From: Gelatoporia subvermispora B
Taxonomy: Eukaryota; Basidiomycota; Agaricomycetes; Polyporales; Gelatoporiaceae
Length of the DNA: 64,000 bases
Assembly: GCA_000320605.2 (NCBI GenBank)
Contig: KB445796.1
Location: forward strand, 774,926 to 838,925
Reading direction: 5' to 3'
Shown piece by piece: positions 33,462-44,830 of the stretch. The position numbers were made by a program, and so were the translations under genes. A model generated the notes under the pieces. The model was not told the origin of the DNA, made no database searches, and saw only the letters and a program-made list of their open reading frames with translations. Position 1 is the first letter of the stretch. Every line of letters begins with the position of its first letter.

Positions 33462-35258
33462 CGTGCGGAGGATATGGCAAGATCGCAGTTGTTGCTTCTA
33501 GTTGTCGTGTTTGGAATCTATCACTTGATCTATGGCTCCGCCGGTCGCGTTTGTCGTTGCCGCGCAGCATCCCGCGTGCCGCGGGAGGGCGTTATTGCCA
33601 TGTGCCGAGAGAGGGATCCAGGGATACTCAGAAGCCGCGGAGCAGAAGTACGCGAGGCGTCATCGGCCTTACTAAACTTCGCAAAGCGATCATCGCCGGA
33701 AGACGTCGGAGATCTGACGCGGACAGTTGAATTGGGGAAATTCCTGCTGTCAGATTGAAGCTTATTCGTAGAGTGAAATACCGCCGTTGTATGAAGAATC
33801 ATGTGGGGTGTTGAAAAGAACGTGGCGGCATGATGCGACAAACGCATAAGCCAGGCCGACGCTGAACTTGTCATCGACAGAGCTGTAACCATCAAGAAAG
33901 CGGGGTGTGGAACAAGCCGAGGCCATCTTGCTGACGTCCGCATTTGTTGGATCGTATTGAGGGCGGGTTATTTCCAAAAAGCGGTACTGAAGCAACCGAT
34001 GTACCGGATGCTGGGCACTCTCGGGGCCACCGGTGCCTTGATGTTGGTGGCGCCGTAACAAGCAAGATTTCTTTTTTTTGCTGGGTGCATGATGCACGAG
34101 GCTCGGACGGACGCGATCCGGCGTTCGAAAGAGTATTGATTGACACCCGGAACCACCAAGTGAATCAGACAGAGCCTTGTCAGAGAAATTTTGCCCCAGT
34201 GATAGACACTGCCGTGCATGTAAGCAGCGGTAGATACGGAAACGACGCGCAATGCGGGGATGAAAGATGCCTTGGAAGTGCGGTCTAGCGAAGCGGTCGC
34301 TGAGGGCATCTGACCCGCATAGGCTGTGGCTGGAATCATTGGTACGTCACTGTGTCACTGCGGGGAAGGATGTATGATAGATAAAGCAGTCGCGAGTGGC
34401 AGCTAGGCTCGCGGCTGCTTATGTTACTCAGAACAAAGTTAGGACCAGTTCTGGCGAGAAGCCTTGACAGGCGAGATCAGAACATTAGTGGTTCCAGTGA
34501 TGGTGAGTGGGGCGTGGAAAGTTCCAGGGTCGTCGGCGGGGAGTTGGTTCGGAATAAAAACGATGATGTGCAGAGAGAATAATGCCCGCAACCGATGTGG
34601 TCGAGACAATGGTTGGCGGCACGGTAGCGCGCGCACATGGCGAGACGCGTTAGATGTTCCGAATATGGCAGGTGTGGAATCGGTGAAGTGAAGGCGGGGA
34701 GAGTCGCCGCCACCCGGTTGCCTTCTTGCGTCTTCCTCGAGCCTATTTCATGAGAAATTTCCTCACCCTCGGTGTCTGTTTATTTTATTTTTCTCCGGCA
34801 ATCATCTCTCCGCAGACATGCGGGCAGTCCGTGACGTCCCCCTGCCAGCCTCCATGCTCTCGAGTCTCGGGCTTGATCTTCTCAATCTCCCGTAGCGGTC
34901 CGTTAGAAGCGTCTCGCTGTGCCGCGATGGCATCCCGCTCACGTATCCTGTGTCTCGATCCCCGGGTTCTATCATCCCAACCCAATCTAGTACAAATGTA
35001 CCGTATGTCCTAAACTCAGCGTGACCCATTCGGGCGGCGGCACAATTCCTTTGCGATGGCCGCTTCATACCAATTCGCCCTTCCGGCGCTCGGATGGTAA
35101 ATGATACCCTCCCCCTGCGTGGGACTATCATAGAGGGAAATCATACATTAACTCCTCTTGGAATGCTCCAATGGCACGGTACCCCTGCCCAGATCTAAGG
35201 TCTCGCTTCCTGCATCGCTCTCCACTCCTGCTGCGCGTACCTTGGCTTGCTAGTCAGT
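33462..35258. other. 1.8 kb gap, no supported gene
   Basis: Short open readings on both strands lack motifs and splice structure. There is a T-run at 34071-34079. The region just before 35259 has an AT-poor, pyrimidine-rich leader for the second PP2C gene. Decayed coding sequence cannot be excluded. Confidence 0.4.
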
Positions 35259-36744
35259 ATGACAATACAGGTTGTAAACCTCAGCCCAGCCAGTCTTGAT
35301 GACCAACGTCATGCCCTCGAAGAGGTTAGGGACTTTGCTACCACAGACATGGATCGCGGCGGTCCCGGACGATGGACCTACCGTGTCCTGCGCGAGCCCG
35401 CTCTGACCCAAGAGCTTAAACGGCTATCGAGCCCTAAGTCATGGCGAAGTGGTGTAGATGCGGTCACCTTTCAGCCATGTCAGTCTTACCAAAGCCGCAG
35501 CCAGGATCGGTATGCCGTCGAAGAGTGGCCAATGCCGGGCGGCACCTGGGTCTTCTCAGGTGTGTTTGACGGTATGTATCTTGTGTCATCTATCAGAGTG
35601 GCTGTTAACATCGGACATGCTCAGGTCATATGAACGGGGATACATCGGAACTGGCTGCCCGGAAACTCCCCTCTCACCTCAGACAAGCGCTTGAGTCTCG
35701 AATACGAACAGCTGGGCCGCGAGCCCTGGCCCCCGACGCCATTTCCGAAGTTCTGGCTCAGACCATCACTCAATTCGATGACCTGATAATATCGCATTTT
35801 CTGAACGTCCTTCCCGAGTCTTTCCGCGCCAATCTACCGAATGTGAACCCTAATCATATTCGACAACTCATAAACGACAAGTCCAGAGGAGGTCATTGCT
35901 ATCTGAGAACCGCGCAGGCCATGGGCGGAACAACGGCTTTGATCACATTAACAGATCCACGAAAAGAGAACCTCTGGGTGGCGAATCTCGGGGATTGTCA
36001 AGCAGGTAATTCAAATCTTCCTTTGGCTCAGAAGCATGAGGCTGAACGCGCTGCAGTCCTTGGCTCTCGAGATAGTGCTGGCCGCTGGTCTGCCTCCCTA
36101 ATCAATAGTCTCCACAACGGTAGCAATCCGCAGGAGGCGCGAAGGATACGCAGCGAGCACCCCGGCGAGCCGGACTGCGTCCGATGTGAGAGGGTCGCCG
36201 GCTTCCTCGCTCCCACAAGAGGTTCGTCCCCTCACGGACATGAAGCTCTCGTGGAATCTCATTTGCAATAACATTTGCAGCGCTCGGCGATGCCTGGCTA
36301 AAACTTCCTGCGCCATATACATACAAAGTGTTCCACAATATCGAGGCGGACTGGATATCTCGGCATGATATCAGCGCGTGTGTCCCCCGTCTACTCACCC
36401 CTCCATACGTCTCGAGTCAGCCGGATGTCTTCCATCGACGCCTGCGCCAGTCGTCAGGATACAGCGGTCCTGTGGATGCCTTTGTCATACTATGTTCTGA
36501 CGGCCTGCAGGACATGTATGACGGCCTTTCGGAGCAGAAGATGGCAGATGAGTGGGTGAACGTGGTCGGCCGCGACATTGACGCGAGCCTTCGCAATCAA
36601 TGCGCAAGATCGAATCTCGCGATGGGCCTGCTCAGGGACGGTTTGGGTGGGGACGACACACAACTGGTTTCACGTAATCTGACCGTAGAGATGGAAGAAC
36701 GATGGGTCGATGATACGACTATCATAGTACAACGCTTCCTGTGA
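35259..36744 (+). CDS. PP2C-type (PPM) protein phosphatase, paralogue 2
   Basis: Four exons (35259-35571, 35625-36005, 36057-36221, 36281-36744) encode 440 residues. Motifs in order: QDRYAVEEW, FDGHMNGDTS, MGGTTALITL, VANLGDCQAVLGSRD, RIRSEHPGEPDC, ALGDAWLKLPAPYTY, CSDGLQDMYDG and DDTTIIVQRF. All metal-binding Asp positions seem present, so it should be an active Mn/Mg-dependent Ser/Thr phosphatase. The DGHxG motif is altered to DGHMNG. Intron positions and phases match the paralogue at 17323 exactly and exon 3 is 165 nt in both, so the two arose by duplication. Proteins have since diverged strongly, which suggests an old event. Substrate is unknown. Confidence 0.87.
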
Positions 36745-37020
36745 AACACACTCAGTTTGTTTATTTACCGCGTAAGGATCACTAGGGTTTCCGGCAAGGG
36801 TTAAATATCATTCGGTGATCGGAATTTCACTCGGATCCAAGTACAGTCAGTGGTTTCGGATGAACGAAGTAGTCAGTACAATTACAATAATGGGCGGGCC
36901 ACGACAGAGCGTGCGAAACGACAACACGGAAGTCCCTATCCGACAGATAGCATGCATGTAGGACTAAAGCAACGGGAAGAGGAAGGCATAGGGAGGAACA
37001 AATGTATACAAGCAAAGCAA

Positions 37021-38658
37021 CTAGCGTTTCACAACCTGCGATCTGTACGGAAGCGCCTCTTCTTCCGCGGGTACACGAGGGGCACCTTTGGCGCGCAGTT
37101 TGCAGAGCGGACAGTGTCGAACGAAAATCTCTACCATGGGCCAGGTGATGGTTGCCTGGTGTGAGCGGCACAATTAGGGCAGACACAAAGAGAAACTGGA
37201 GAACACGTACGATTCCAATTCGCCTCGCCTCGAAGAGCATAGCCGAGGTGGAGCCGTGGTTGCGGTGTGTATAGACCAGAATGTCATAGATCTGATGCTG
37301 CACAGGAATGCGCTCAAAGACTGCCGCAGGATCGAGCGTTGACAGCCCCGACTCGGACTGTGCGTCGGCCACAGGTGACTTGACGTCGCCATCTGTTTGG
37401 GCAATGAAGCTCAGCCGCAGCTTTTCCTCGTCTGCTGGCGGCATGTTATAGTATGCGTCGCGCGGCAGGAGGATCAGATTATACTTCTGCGACCCGGATC
37501 GCGCGTGGTGGCACGATGCCCACAGATGCAGGCGCGGCTGCAAGTCGGCCACGCGGCTCTCTGCGACAGCATGCGCCAGCTCGGCGTACGCCTCGGGGAT
37601 GAACGTCGCCGTTTCGCGCAGCTCTGGGGAGAGCCCTCCGATGAAGCGGACGAGCGACTCCTCGAAGCTGTGCCGCGATGGCATCTCGATCGCGTTCACT
37701 GTCCGGAGCGTCTGCAGCACCACGTCCGGCAGCGGCGCGAACGCGGGATGCGTCCACGGGTCGATGTGTGGCGTGGTAACGATCATGCCTTGGTCTAGGA
37801 CGAACGGACGGTGAGGCATTGTGGTTGGGGGTGGTGCGGGTTCTTTGGGGGCCAGCGTTGGCATCACATACTTGCGGACCCATTTGACCGAGCCGTCGGG
37901 GGCTGTTTCTGTGTAAGCGACTTCGGCCGCTGGATCAAGCGGCACCTCTGCCGCGTCGTAATGTCCCGGAGAGTGGGGCGGGACATATTGTCGGATTTGT
38001 GGTTCAGTACGCATTTCGCGTTCGTAGTGAGCACGGATCGGTTTGGGACCGGCTTCAGGAGGACTATTTCCATCGGGTTGATTAGGTGTGTCATGTGCGA
38101 GGAAAGAAGCCGTCTTGGTAGCATACGGTGCGACAGGCCTCTCCCGGGCTGGTACTTGATCCGTTGGGACCTTATGTCTCTTCTTAGGAGTATAATTACA
38201 ATCCTCCTCTTTGTCCTCGGCGCAATGGTTACAGATCGGCAAATTCCGATCACACTGAGGGTACAAAGAAGCGTTGGAATTTGGACACGTGTGAAAGTCC
38301 CTGAGAAACTTGCCTTGAGGTTCTTGAGCCTGCAGCGATCACATCTTGGGATGCCTCTGTGTGCAGGCGTAGGCAAAGGAGTATACTTGCACTCTCGCCC
38401 ATTGGCCCACGCACAGTGATTACATGTAGGTAAAACGCGATCGCACTGACCGCATGTTCAACATGTGCAGTGCTCATGAATGCGGCCACGAACCTTGAGA
38501 TTGTTCAACCGGCAATGGTCGCAGCGTGGCTTTCCTCGTCTACCTTTCCACTGCGACTGCCGAGCCATGTATACTTTCGGGTTTGGTATGCGTATGGTGA
38601 GCTGGCTATCGTCGCCAGACTCTCCAACAGACTCCGAGCCATCTGGTGAATCCGCCAT
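37021..38658 (-). CDS. Transcription-factor-like protein with two Zn2Cys6 clusters and an integrase-like HHCC tail
   Basis: Four phase-0 exons (38658-38494, 38445-38314, 38254-37211, 37155-37021) encode 491 residues. The first cluster reads CDHCRLNNLK / CDRVLPTCNHC...CKYTP and the second CDRCRLKNLK / CDRNLPICNHC...CNYTP. Each is a six-cysteine cluster of the Gal4 class and each is split by an intron at the same point, before the third Cys. The second of these introns has a consensus GC donor (CAAG/GCAAGT). The middle is Pro-rich and unassigned. The C-terminus contains ILVYTHRNHGSTS, FEARRIGIATITWPMVEIFV and RHCPLC. This H-x2-H-x29-C-x2-C arrangement, with WPMVEIFVRHCPLC, resembles the zinc-binding domain of retroelement integrases. 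Expected role is nuclear DNA binding; targets are unknown. Confidence 0.8.
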
Positions 38659-40851
38659 TCTGGGCGCTAGAATAAATCGCGACGCTACTAGTGCAATCAG
38701 ATGACGTGGAAGTGGGGGTGAGAAGAAGAGTGAATAGAGGCGAGTGTGGGCTAATTACCCAAGCAAGGCGGTGTTACCGCGTTGAAGAGACGCCGTATGT
38801 GATAAGGTGTAATGAAGCACGAAGGTGAGGAAAAGTCACAAGAATCGAGAGGATAGGAAGAGGCAGGGTCCGGGAGGAGAAAGAGGAGGAAGATAAGAAA
38901 GAGGAGTGGCACAAACAATGGGAGCCGCTGTTGTTGTCGGCCGACCTCGTGTGAGGTTTGTACTGTCAAGAAACCAAATTTGGTTATACGTGACGCCGAA
39001 CCTGGTGAAGAAGAGTGACAGTAACAGTCGAGAAGTCACGCTTAGATCCGCTTCAATAATGCTGCGGGGGCATGCCCCAGCCTGCTCCGCGACCTGTGCC
39101 TCCAATGTCCCGAAGTACACACTATTCTGGCGCTCTAAATCTACCGGATACGTGAACTAACATGCAGGAACTGGCAATTGGTCGACCTGCAAGATGCTGA
39201 GACGAGAATGAACCGGCTAGCCTTGCGTGCAAACTTTGTCTGTTTCACGTAAGTAGGAAGCGCCCACTACGTCGCGGAGATGCCCGACGATTCCTACTTG
39301 CTATAACCGTTGGCTCCAACTTACTAAACCGCCACGTTTCACTCGCCTCCTCCTTCCATAGCATTCCTCTAGACCCTCACGAAGCACCGACCCCAAGGCT
39401 GCCCTGACTTACAACTCTTAGTGATCTTGTGCGCGTTGCCCTGGATACCTACCGCGTGCATCAAGCGCTGCGTGTTGTCTCCCTTTTCTGGGTGTTCCTG
39501 TCTGCGGTGGCGGCCGATCGCGCCATCGCCAAGTACTTGTCCGTGTAAAGGCAGCGCGTTGTTTGCACGAACATACGGCTCTCGAGTCGTATACGTATAA
39601 GCATTCAATCGGACCTGCGTTCGTTGAACTACCGATGTGGGAGAGACATGACGCACAGTATCTATTTCCGCCGACGGGCCTAGATCGCCGGAGGCATTCG
39701 TGGTAGCTCCTGTACGTTCAATCGTTCAAACCTCTACGTCAGCCAACGAAGATCTCTCTTTTCGTCACAACACGAAAGCCAGCCTTCTCATTGCGGCAGG
39801 GTCTCAGTTTATCTGCTCCAATTCTGCACGATAGAATAGTGCGACTGCCGAGGCTCGTGGCCCAGTAGCAAGGCATGTGAAATGCTATCTATAGCGACTG
39901 GTGCAAGTCAGGGCACGTTCTCAGCCCGTCATCCAAACTTTGCAAGTTGGGCAGGACTATCACAGGCACTGAAATGCCGCATTTGACGCAATTCGACGAA
40001 ATGGGCCACGGGACGCTGAGGGTCAGGGCGCGCCTCTCGGGAGCTGCTTGGGCCGGGGGTTACCCTCGCTCTTGAAGAGCATTTATCTCAAGAGCCCGCT
40101 CTCTTGCGAGGGTCACGCGGTGGCGAAAGAAGCCAACAACGGCAAGAGACCATGTGCGATGATTGCGAGCGAGTGATCCATAATCAGATGCCATACCATG
40201 TGCAACTGCTGGGTGCGTCCGAGCCGTTCTGCTGCCAATACCGATATGCGCCTGAGTATGTGCACGAACGTGCAACGAGCAGAAGTGTCTTTGGCAAAGT
40301 GGAGATGATGCCAGTAGACAGAGAAGCGAGCCTTGCCAAAGAAAGCTGCAGCCAGAGCAGCAAGGTACCCATTCTGGAGACGGAGCGCGTGCGTGAAAGG
40401 CGCTTATCGGCGATCCCGCTTCTTACTCCATCCTCGCTGTGATTTGCACCCATTTTGTCCTGCATTCCCCTCGTCTGCCACAAGGTCTATACTTGTGCGC
40501 CTTGCGCAGCATGTTCGGAACACCCTATCCCGCCCAACAACGACCTTGCCTTCGCCGTAGGCGAAACGGGCACATGTCCAGACCATCGCCATTCTCATGC
40601 TGCCGACCTCTGCCCACTTCGACCCCCGCCCGCGTTCTTTTTCCCGCCTTGGATTCCATGTGGTGAGACAAACGTTCTTTCCATTGTGAATTGTGCACGT
40701 TGCAAGCCGTCCATAAAGTGCCTCGTTTGACGTTCCGGTACATACGGCGGTATAAATGGAAGCGACAACTCCTGCGTACCGCCGACCTGCTAACCGTCGC
40801 TGTCCCCCCTTCATCTTCAATCCGCACCCATCCCCTTCCTCCTAAAATATA
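38659..40851. other. 2.2 kb gap, no supported gene
   Basis: Upstream of the Zn2Cys6 gene there is a polypurine tract (about 38866-38911). An AAGTAGGAA / TTCCTACTT inverted repeat lies around 39250-39300. Several open readings on both strands (for example 40104-40442 plus, 40820-40404 minus) have no recognisable motif. The last part must include the promoter of the secreted protein gene; GGCGGTATAAATGG at about 40746 is a good TATA box, about 100 bp before that ATG. Confidence 0.45.
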
Positions 40852-41892
40852 ATGAATGCACTGAGTCTCCTACGTGCGTGCCTCGCTGCATTAGGCGTCA
40901 CGACTGTTACCTCTGTCGGGACTGCCTTCTTCAATCCTGCCGACGGCGGAGGATCGATGTTCGATAACGCAGGCAATGGCCTTGGGGAGCCCTTGAACGT
41001 ATGTCGCGCAGGAATCGCAGCACATTAATGTACCTAATCGAGTTGTGGCACTAGGTGATCATTTCAGGCCTCAGTTCCCCTGATGTTTTGACGGAAAGCG
41101 GTGTCATTAACTTCGCCCGCGCAATCGGATTGTGAGCGGACAACATTGACCTCCAGATACCACGTTTCTGAGTGAATTGAATTGCTGTTCAGCTCAGAGG
41201 AATGCCTAGACATCCACCTCGGCGCGCCCTTTTCTGCTAATCTGGGTGACGGAAACGGCCCTGTGAATCAGACAATTGAGTTGCGCCAGGACTTCGGCAA
41301 CTCGGAACTAGGCACCTGCCTCGAGAGTCTCATAGGGGGTAACCACTTCAGGTACATTTTGCGCTAATTCAGTAATAAGCTCTCGCAATTGCCAAATGCC
41401 CTCATATAACCCGTGGAGTTTCGATATGACGTCTGACTCGCTCCACTGGCAGGGTATACGTTCAGAATGGATCGCTCGCAGATAGTGGTGCCCTCTTCCT
41501 TGCGTAAGTAGCTTGACTATTGTATCGATGCACCCAATTAACGACTTTGCGCAGAGTCTCCCAGGAAGAGAATGTGACAACGGGCCACACCATCGCTCCG
41601 GACGGCTACGATATCGGACGGTACGCGATAGCATATCTTAGTCTATATCATCTTGCTCAATGATGCCTTTACCTAGTGACACACTTGCCAGTGCGGCTAT
41701 TGGAACAACTAGCTTTGGCGGAGTGACCTACAGTACCACTGCCGAGAACATCACTGGGCTCATGCCCGCTGGTAGCGCTGGCGTCAACCACGGTGCGCAT
41801 TCTTGCCAAAAGCACTGCGGTCGCCGCTGATCGTCTCTGCAGACATCGCTGTTGACGGCATCGTTACCCTTCTCACAGTGACAATTCAGTGA
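40852..41892 (+). CDS. Small secreted protein, unknown function
   Basis: Seven exons (40852-40998, 41055-41131, 41193-41351, 41453-41503, 41555-41620, 41677-41792, 41843-41892) encode 221 residues. The N-terminus MNALSLLRACLAALGVTTVT is a signal peptide, so the product is probably secreted or cell-wall associated. The mature part is Gly/Ser/Thr-rich with two Cys (EECLDIHLG, LGTCLESL) and N-glycosylation sequons (NQT, NVT, NIT). I recall similar secreted proteins of unknown role in other agaricomycetes, but cannot name a family. All six introns are frame-consistent, which supports a real gene. A TATA box lies about 100 bp upstream. Confidence 0.7.
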
Positions 41893-42449
41893 ATATCCGG
41901 GAGCAGTAGCGTGCTGCCATGGACGTCGCGCTTCTTGAGAACGCTAACTTGCTGTGACTTCATACCCCATTCTGGTCTGTAGTATTGATATACTAAGCTG
42001 CTGTCTGTCGATACCGGTCTGACTGATATACTGTGACGAGTCACTGACGACCCTACAATGATCAATATACCACATGCATCATAACTTGGGTCCTCGCTGC
42101 TCGAGCAAGTGGAGCGTAAGTACTCTCCCAAGTTCGCGCGCTGTCCGTTTCGTAGAACGAAAGAAATCGGCATACCGTACCTTGGCGCTACGAATAGAAG
42201 GCTTGGTACTTCTCAAGCCCGAACCGAATGACAGCTTACCATATAAGTCAAATCGATGCATTGGGACTTACGGTGTTGGTCTACTCTTAGTCTTGACATG
42301 CGGTGGTATGAGTGGCTACTGTACAATGAACCAAGACAACATATGGTATGTCATGCCGTATTGCGGATGGATATGTCGGTAATCATAGTGGATGGGGGAA
42401 TTTGTTAAGGTAATAAAAAGGGTAATGCATGTACGAAGGTTTGGCTTAC
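41893..42449. other. Intergenic, convergent
   Basis: Between the secreted protein gene and the 3' end of DBF4. No gene, repeat or RNA recognised. Confidence 0.5.
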
Positions 42450-44466
42450 TCAAATGGCGACACCATCCTCGACCCACTCGTCCCATTGGACGTCATCCCC
42501 GATCATCGCGTCCTGGGTCGGCGTCGGCATCATCATCATCTCGTCATCATCAGACACTGGCGCGTCTTCCAATGGACTGCCGTACATGCACTCTCGCGCG
42601 CGCTGCTGCTGCTCAACCTCCGCCTTCGTGCGGCGGCGCACGCGCGCCAGGACGCGGTCGAGCGCCTCGAAGTTCCTGTCATCCGTCGCGAACTTGCGAT
42701 GCCTCTTGCCCTCGATGTGCTGCAGATCGCGCAAACGTCAGCAACGCCGGCCACAAGCGAGCAGTGAGAAGAGAACCTCACCTCTGTGAAGTCCTCGAAC
42801 TTGACCCTGCAGCTTTCGCAATATCCCGGCTTGGCGCCTTCCTCGCGCTTCGGGAGCCGGATCGTGTTCGTGCTGCGGCTCTTCCTGAGCACACGCTGTC
42901 GGTCGGGCACGAGAAGCGGCGGGCCCATGACGTTCTCCTTGCTGCCTTCCCTAGATTGAGTGAGCGGCGCAACCCTACGGGACGTGACCACCTGCTGCTG
43001 CAAGCGACCCTTCAGTATGTGCGGCATCTGAAGGCTACGTGACGGCAGGCCGGCAGTGGAAGTGGTCCCAGTCGTAGATGTAATGCCAACACTATTTCCG
43101 GACGCAGCCATGTACGTCCCGGACGCGAGGTACCCAGATGCGTTCGCAGACCCGACTGGCTCCTCATCAGGGAAGTCCGCGTCGAGATCCACAAAACCGC
43201 CATGACCTGTTTGTTGCGGGAAGGATGCGCGCCGGTGAAGGTTGTTGAGGGAAACCGTCCGCCGTAGATCATGCTGCTTGGCCTGCAGTGCAATCATTGC
43301 CTTGCGTCTGCGCTCCATTTCCTCCTTGAACTGGGCCGTCCTCTTGGCGCGCTCCTTCTCCCGTTCGTGCTCGGCCCGGTCAGCCTTTTGCCGCCTCTTC
43401 TCTTCCTTCTCGTCATATTCGATGAAAGGTCCACGGGCTCTTGGATGGCAATGCAATACTGGCCACCCGCCACGCTCCACGCCGTCTGGGCCTCGTTCGA
43501 TGGGGTACTCTTGCGCGGCAATAGTGGCGAGTTCTTGCCGTAGGTCTTCCACCAGTACAAAGTATGAGTTCTTCGTGAAATATACAAAGTCGTGTCGCTT
43601 TTGAGTAGGGTCGCGTTCGCTAATGCCATGCAAACGTTCCGACTCGAGCAAACGCGTCAACGATCGCTCCTTACTCGCTGCGGCAGCGTGTTGTCCAGCG
43701 GCACTTATTGCCGGTCCATTGCGAGGGTACGGAGCGTGACAACGATCCAAGACGGTCTCTAACTTTGTCGCGCTCCAGACCTTGATCTGCCATGCGAGCG
43801 CTTTTTGGACCAAGTCGGTGTCGGCGGTGACGCTTACGTAGGATGTTAATACGACGCTGCCTCCACTGCGATTCTATGCGCTTACCGTCCTTTGAGTTTA
43901 ACCGGACTGCCTAGAAGTGCAGTGGGATCTATGAGAGATGGATTCGGAGGATTATTCTCTTGATTCTCCTTGTTGGTGGTATCTTCACGCAAGGTGATCA
44001 AATGCGTCACGCCTTTTGAGAAGAAGTCGTCCACATGCTAGATGCGGTGACACGAGTACGTGAATATTAGCTCGTCATAATATACACCTTGGGAACATAC
44101 CGCATCCATCAACATCACTCTCTTCTCGAGCTGGTTCTTCCATGCAGCTATGTCCGAGTTGACGGGATCAATATCAAAGTAGAAGATCCAGTGAGGGAAG
44201 GCTCGAGTGTATTTATCTCTCCACTCCTCCTCATATTCTGCCCGTGCGCGCTCCTTCTCCTTCTTCCGTCCTGAGACGGGGCCCGGAGGAGTCGCCCTGA
44301 TACGCTTCGAGTTGTGAGATAGCGCGATATCAACGCTCGGATCGGGAGAGCGAGAGCGTTTCGGAAGGGACTGCCTCCTGGATGGCACGTGTTGAAAGGG
44401 AATATTAAGGCTTAGCTGTTGGCCATTAGGTCGCGTGGCTAGTGGGTTACGAGTGAGGGTAGCCAT
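42450..44466 (-). CDS. DBF4: Dbf4-like regulatory subunit of the Cdc7 kinase
   Basis: Four exons (44466-44101, 44037-43886, 43832-42782, 42719-42450) encode 612 residues. Motif N (BRCT-like) covers FPHWIFYFDIDPVNSDIAAW through HVDDFFSKGVTHLIT. Motif M covers KNSYFVLVEDLRQELATIA and the GGWPVLHCHPRARGPF segment. Motif C is the DBF4 zinc finger: GYCESCRVKFEDFTE joined across an intron to HIEGKRHRKFA (two Cys, two His). The C-terminus is acidic and Met-rich. The protein activates Cdc7 kinase, which phosphorylates MCM helicase and fires origins in S phase. The gene is divergent from the gamma-tubulin complex gene, and its promoter has one ACGCGT box 165 bp upstream. Confidence 0.92.
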
Positions 44467-44630
44467 ATATTGCTGCTTTATCGGATGATGGACTACCGCG
44501 AGACTTGAGACACGGCTGCCACGTCCCGAGATATGCTAAACAAGAAAGGGTTAGAACGAGGTGTTGAAGAACGAGGCTTGAGGACGAGATACACCACAGG
44601 ATGAACGAGTTGCATCAGCCAAACAAACAA

Positions 44631-44636
44631 ACGCGT
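44631..44636. promoter_or_regulatory. ACGCGT (MCB) box in the DBF4 / gamma-tubulin-complex promoter
   Basis: The only perfect MluI cell-cycle box I see in this 364-bp divergent region. It lies 165 bp upstream of DBF4 and 195 bp upstream of the other ATG. In yeasts MBF binds ACGCGT and drives G1/S genes, including DBF4-class genes. Binding here is inference. Confidence 0.45.
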
Positions 44637-44830
44637 CCGCGTTGCACGTGAAGCGCTCGTCATTGTCACTATCACGTGGCCGTGTCTCATTCGCGTCGCG
44701 TCACGTCACGGAAGCGCGCTTGCACTGCAGGGCTCCGCACGTCGCTCCGACATCCTGACACTCGCATAACGGCTTCCTACACAATCTGAGCAGGACAAGC
44801 TCGAGCCTGATCTTCCGACCAGTAGGAGAA

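Noticed and set aside
39248..39300. AAGTAGGAA / TTCCTACTT inverted repeat as a possible tRNA or hairpin RNA
   Set aside because: No tRNA arms or conserved TPsiC-like box, and the stem is only 9 bp.
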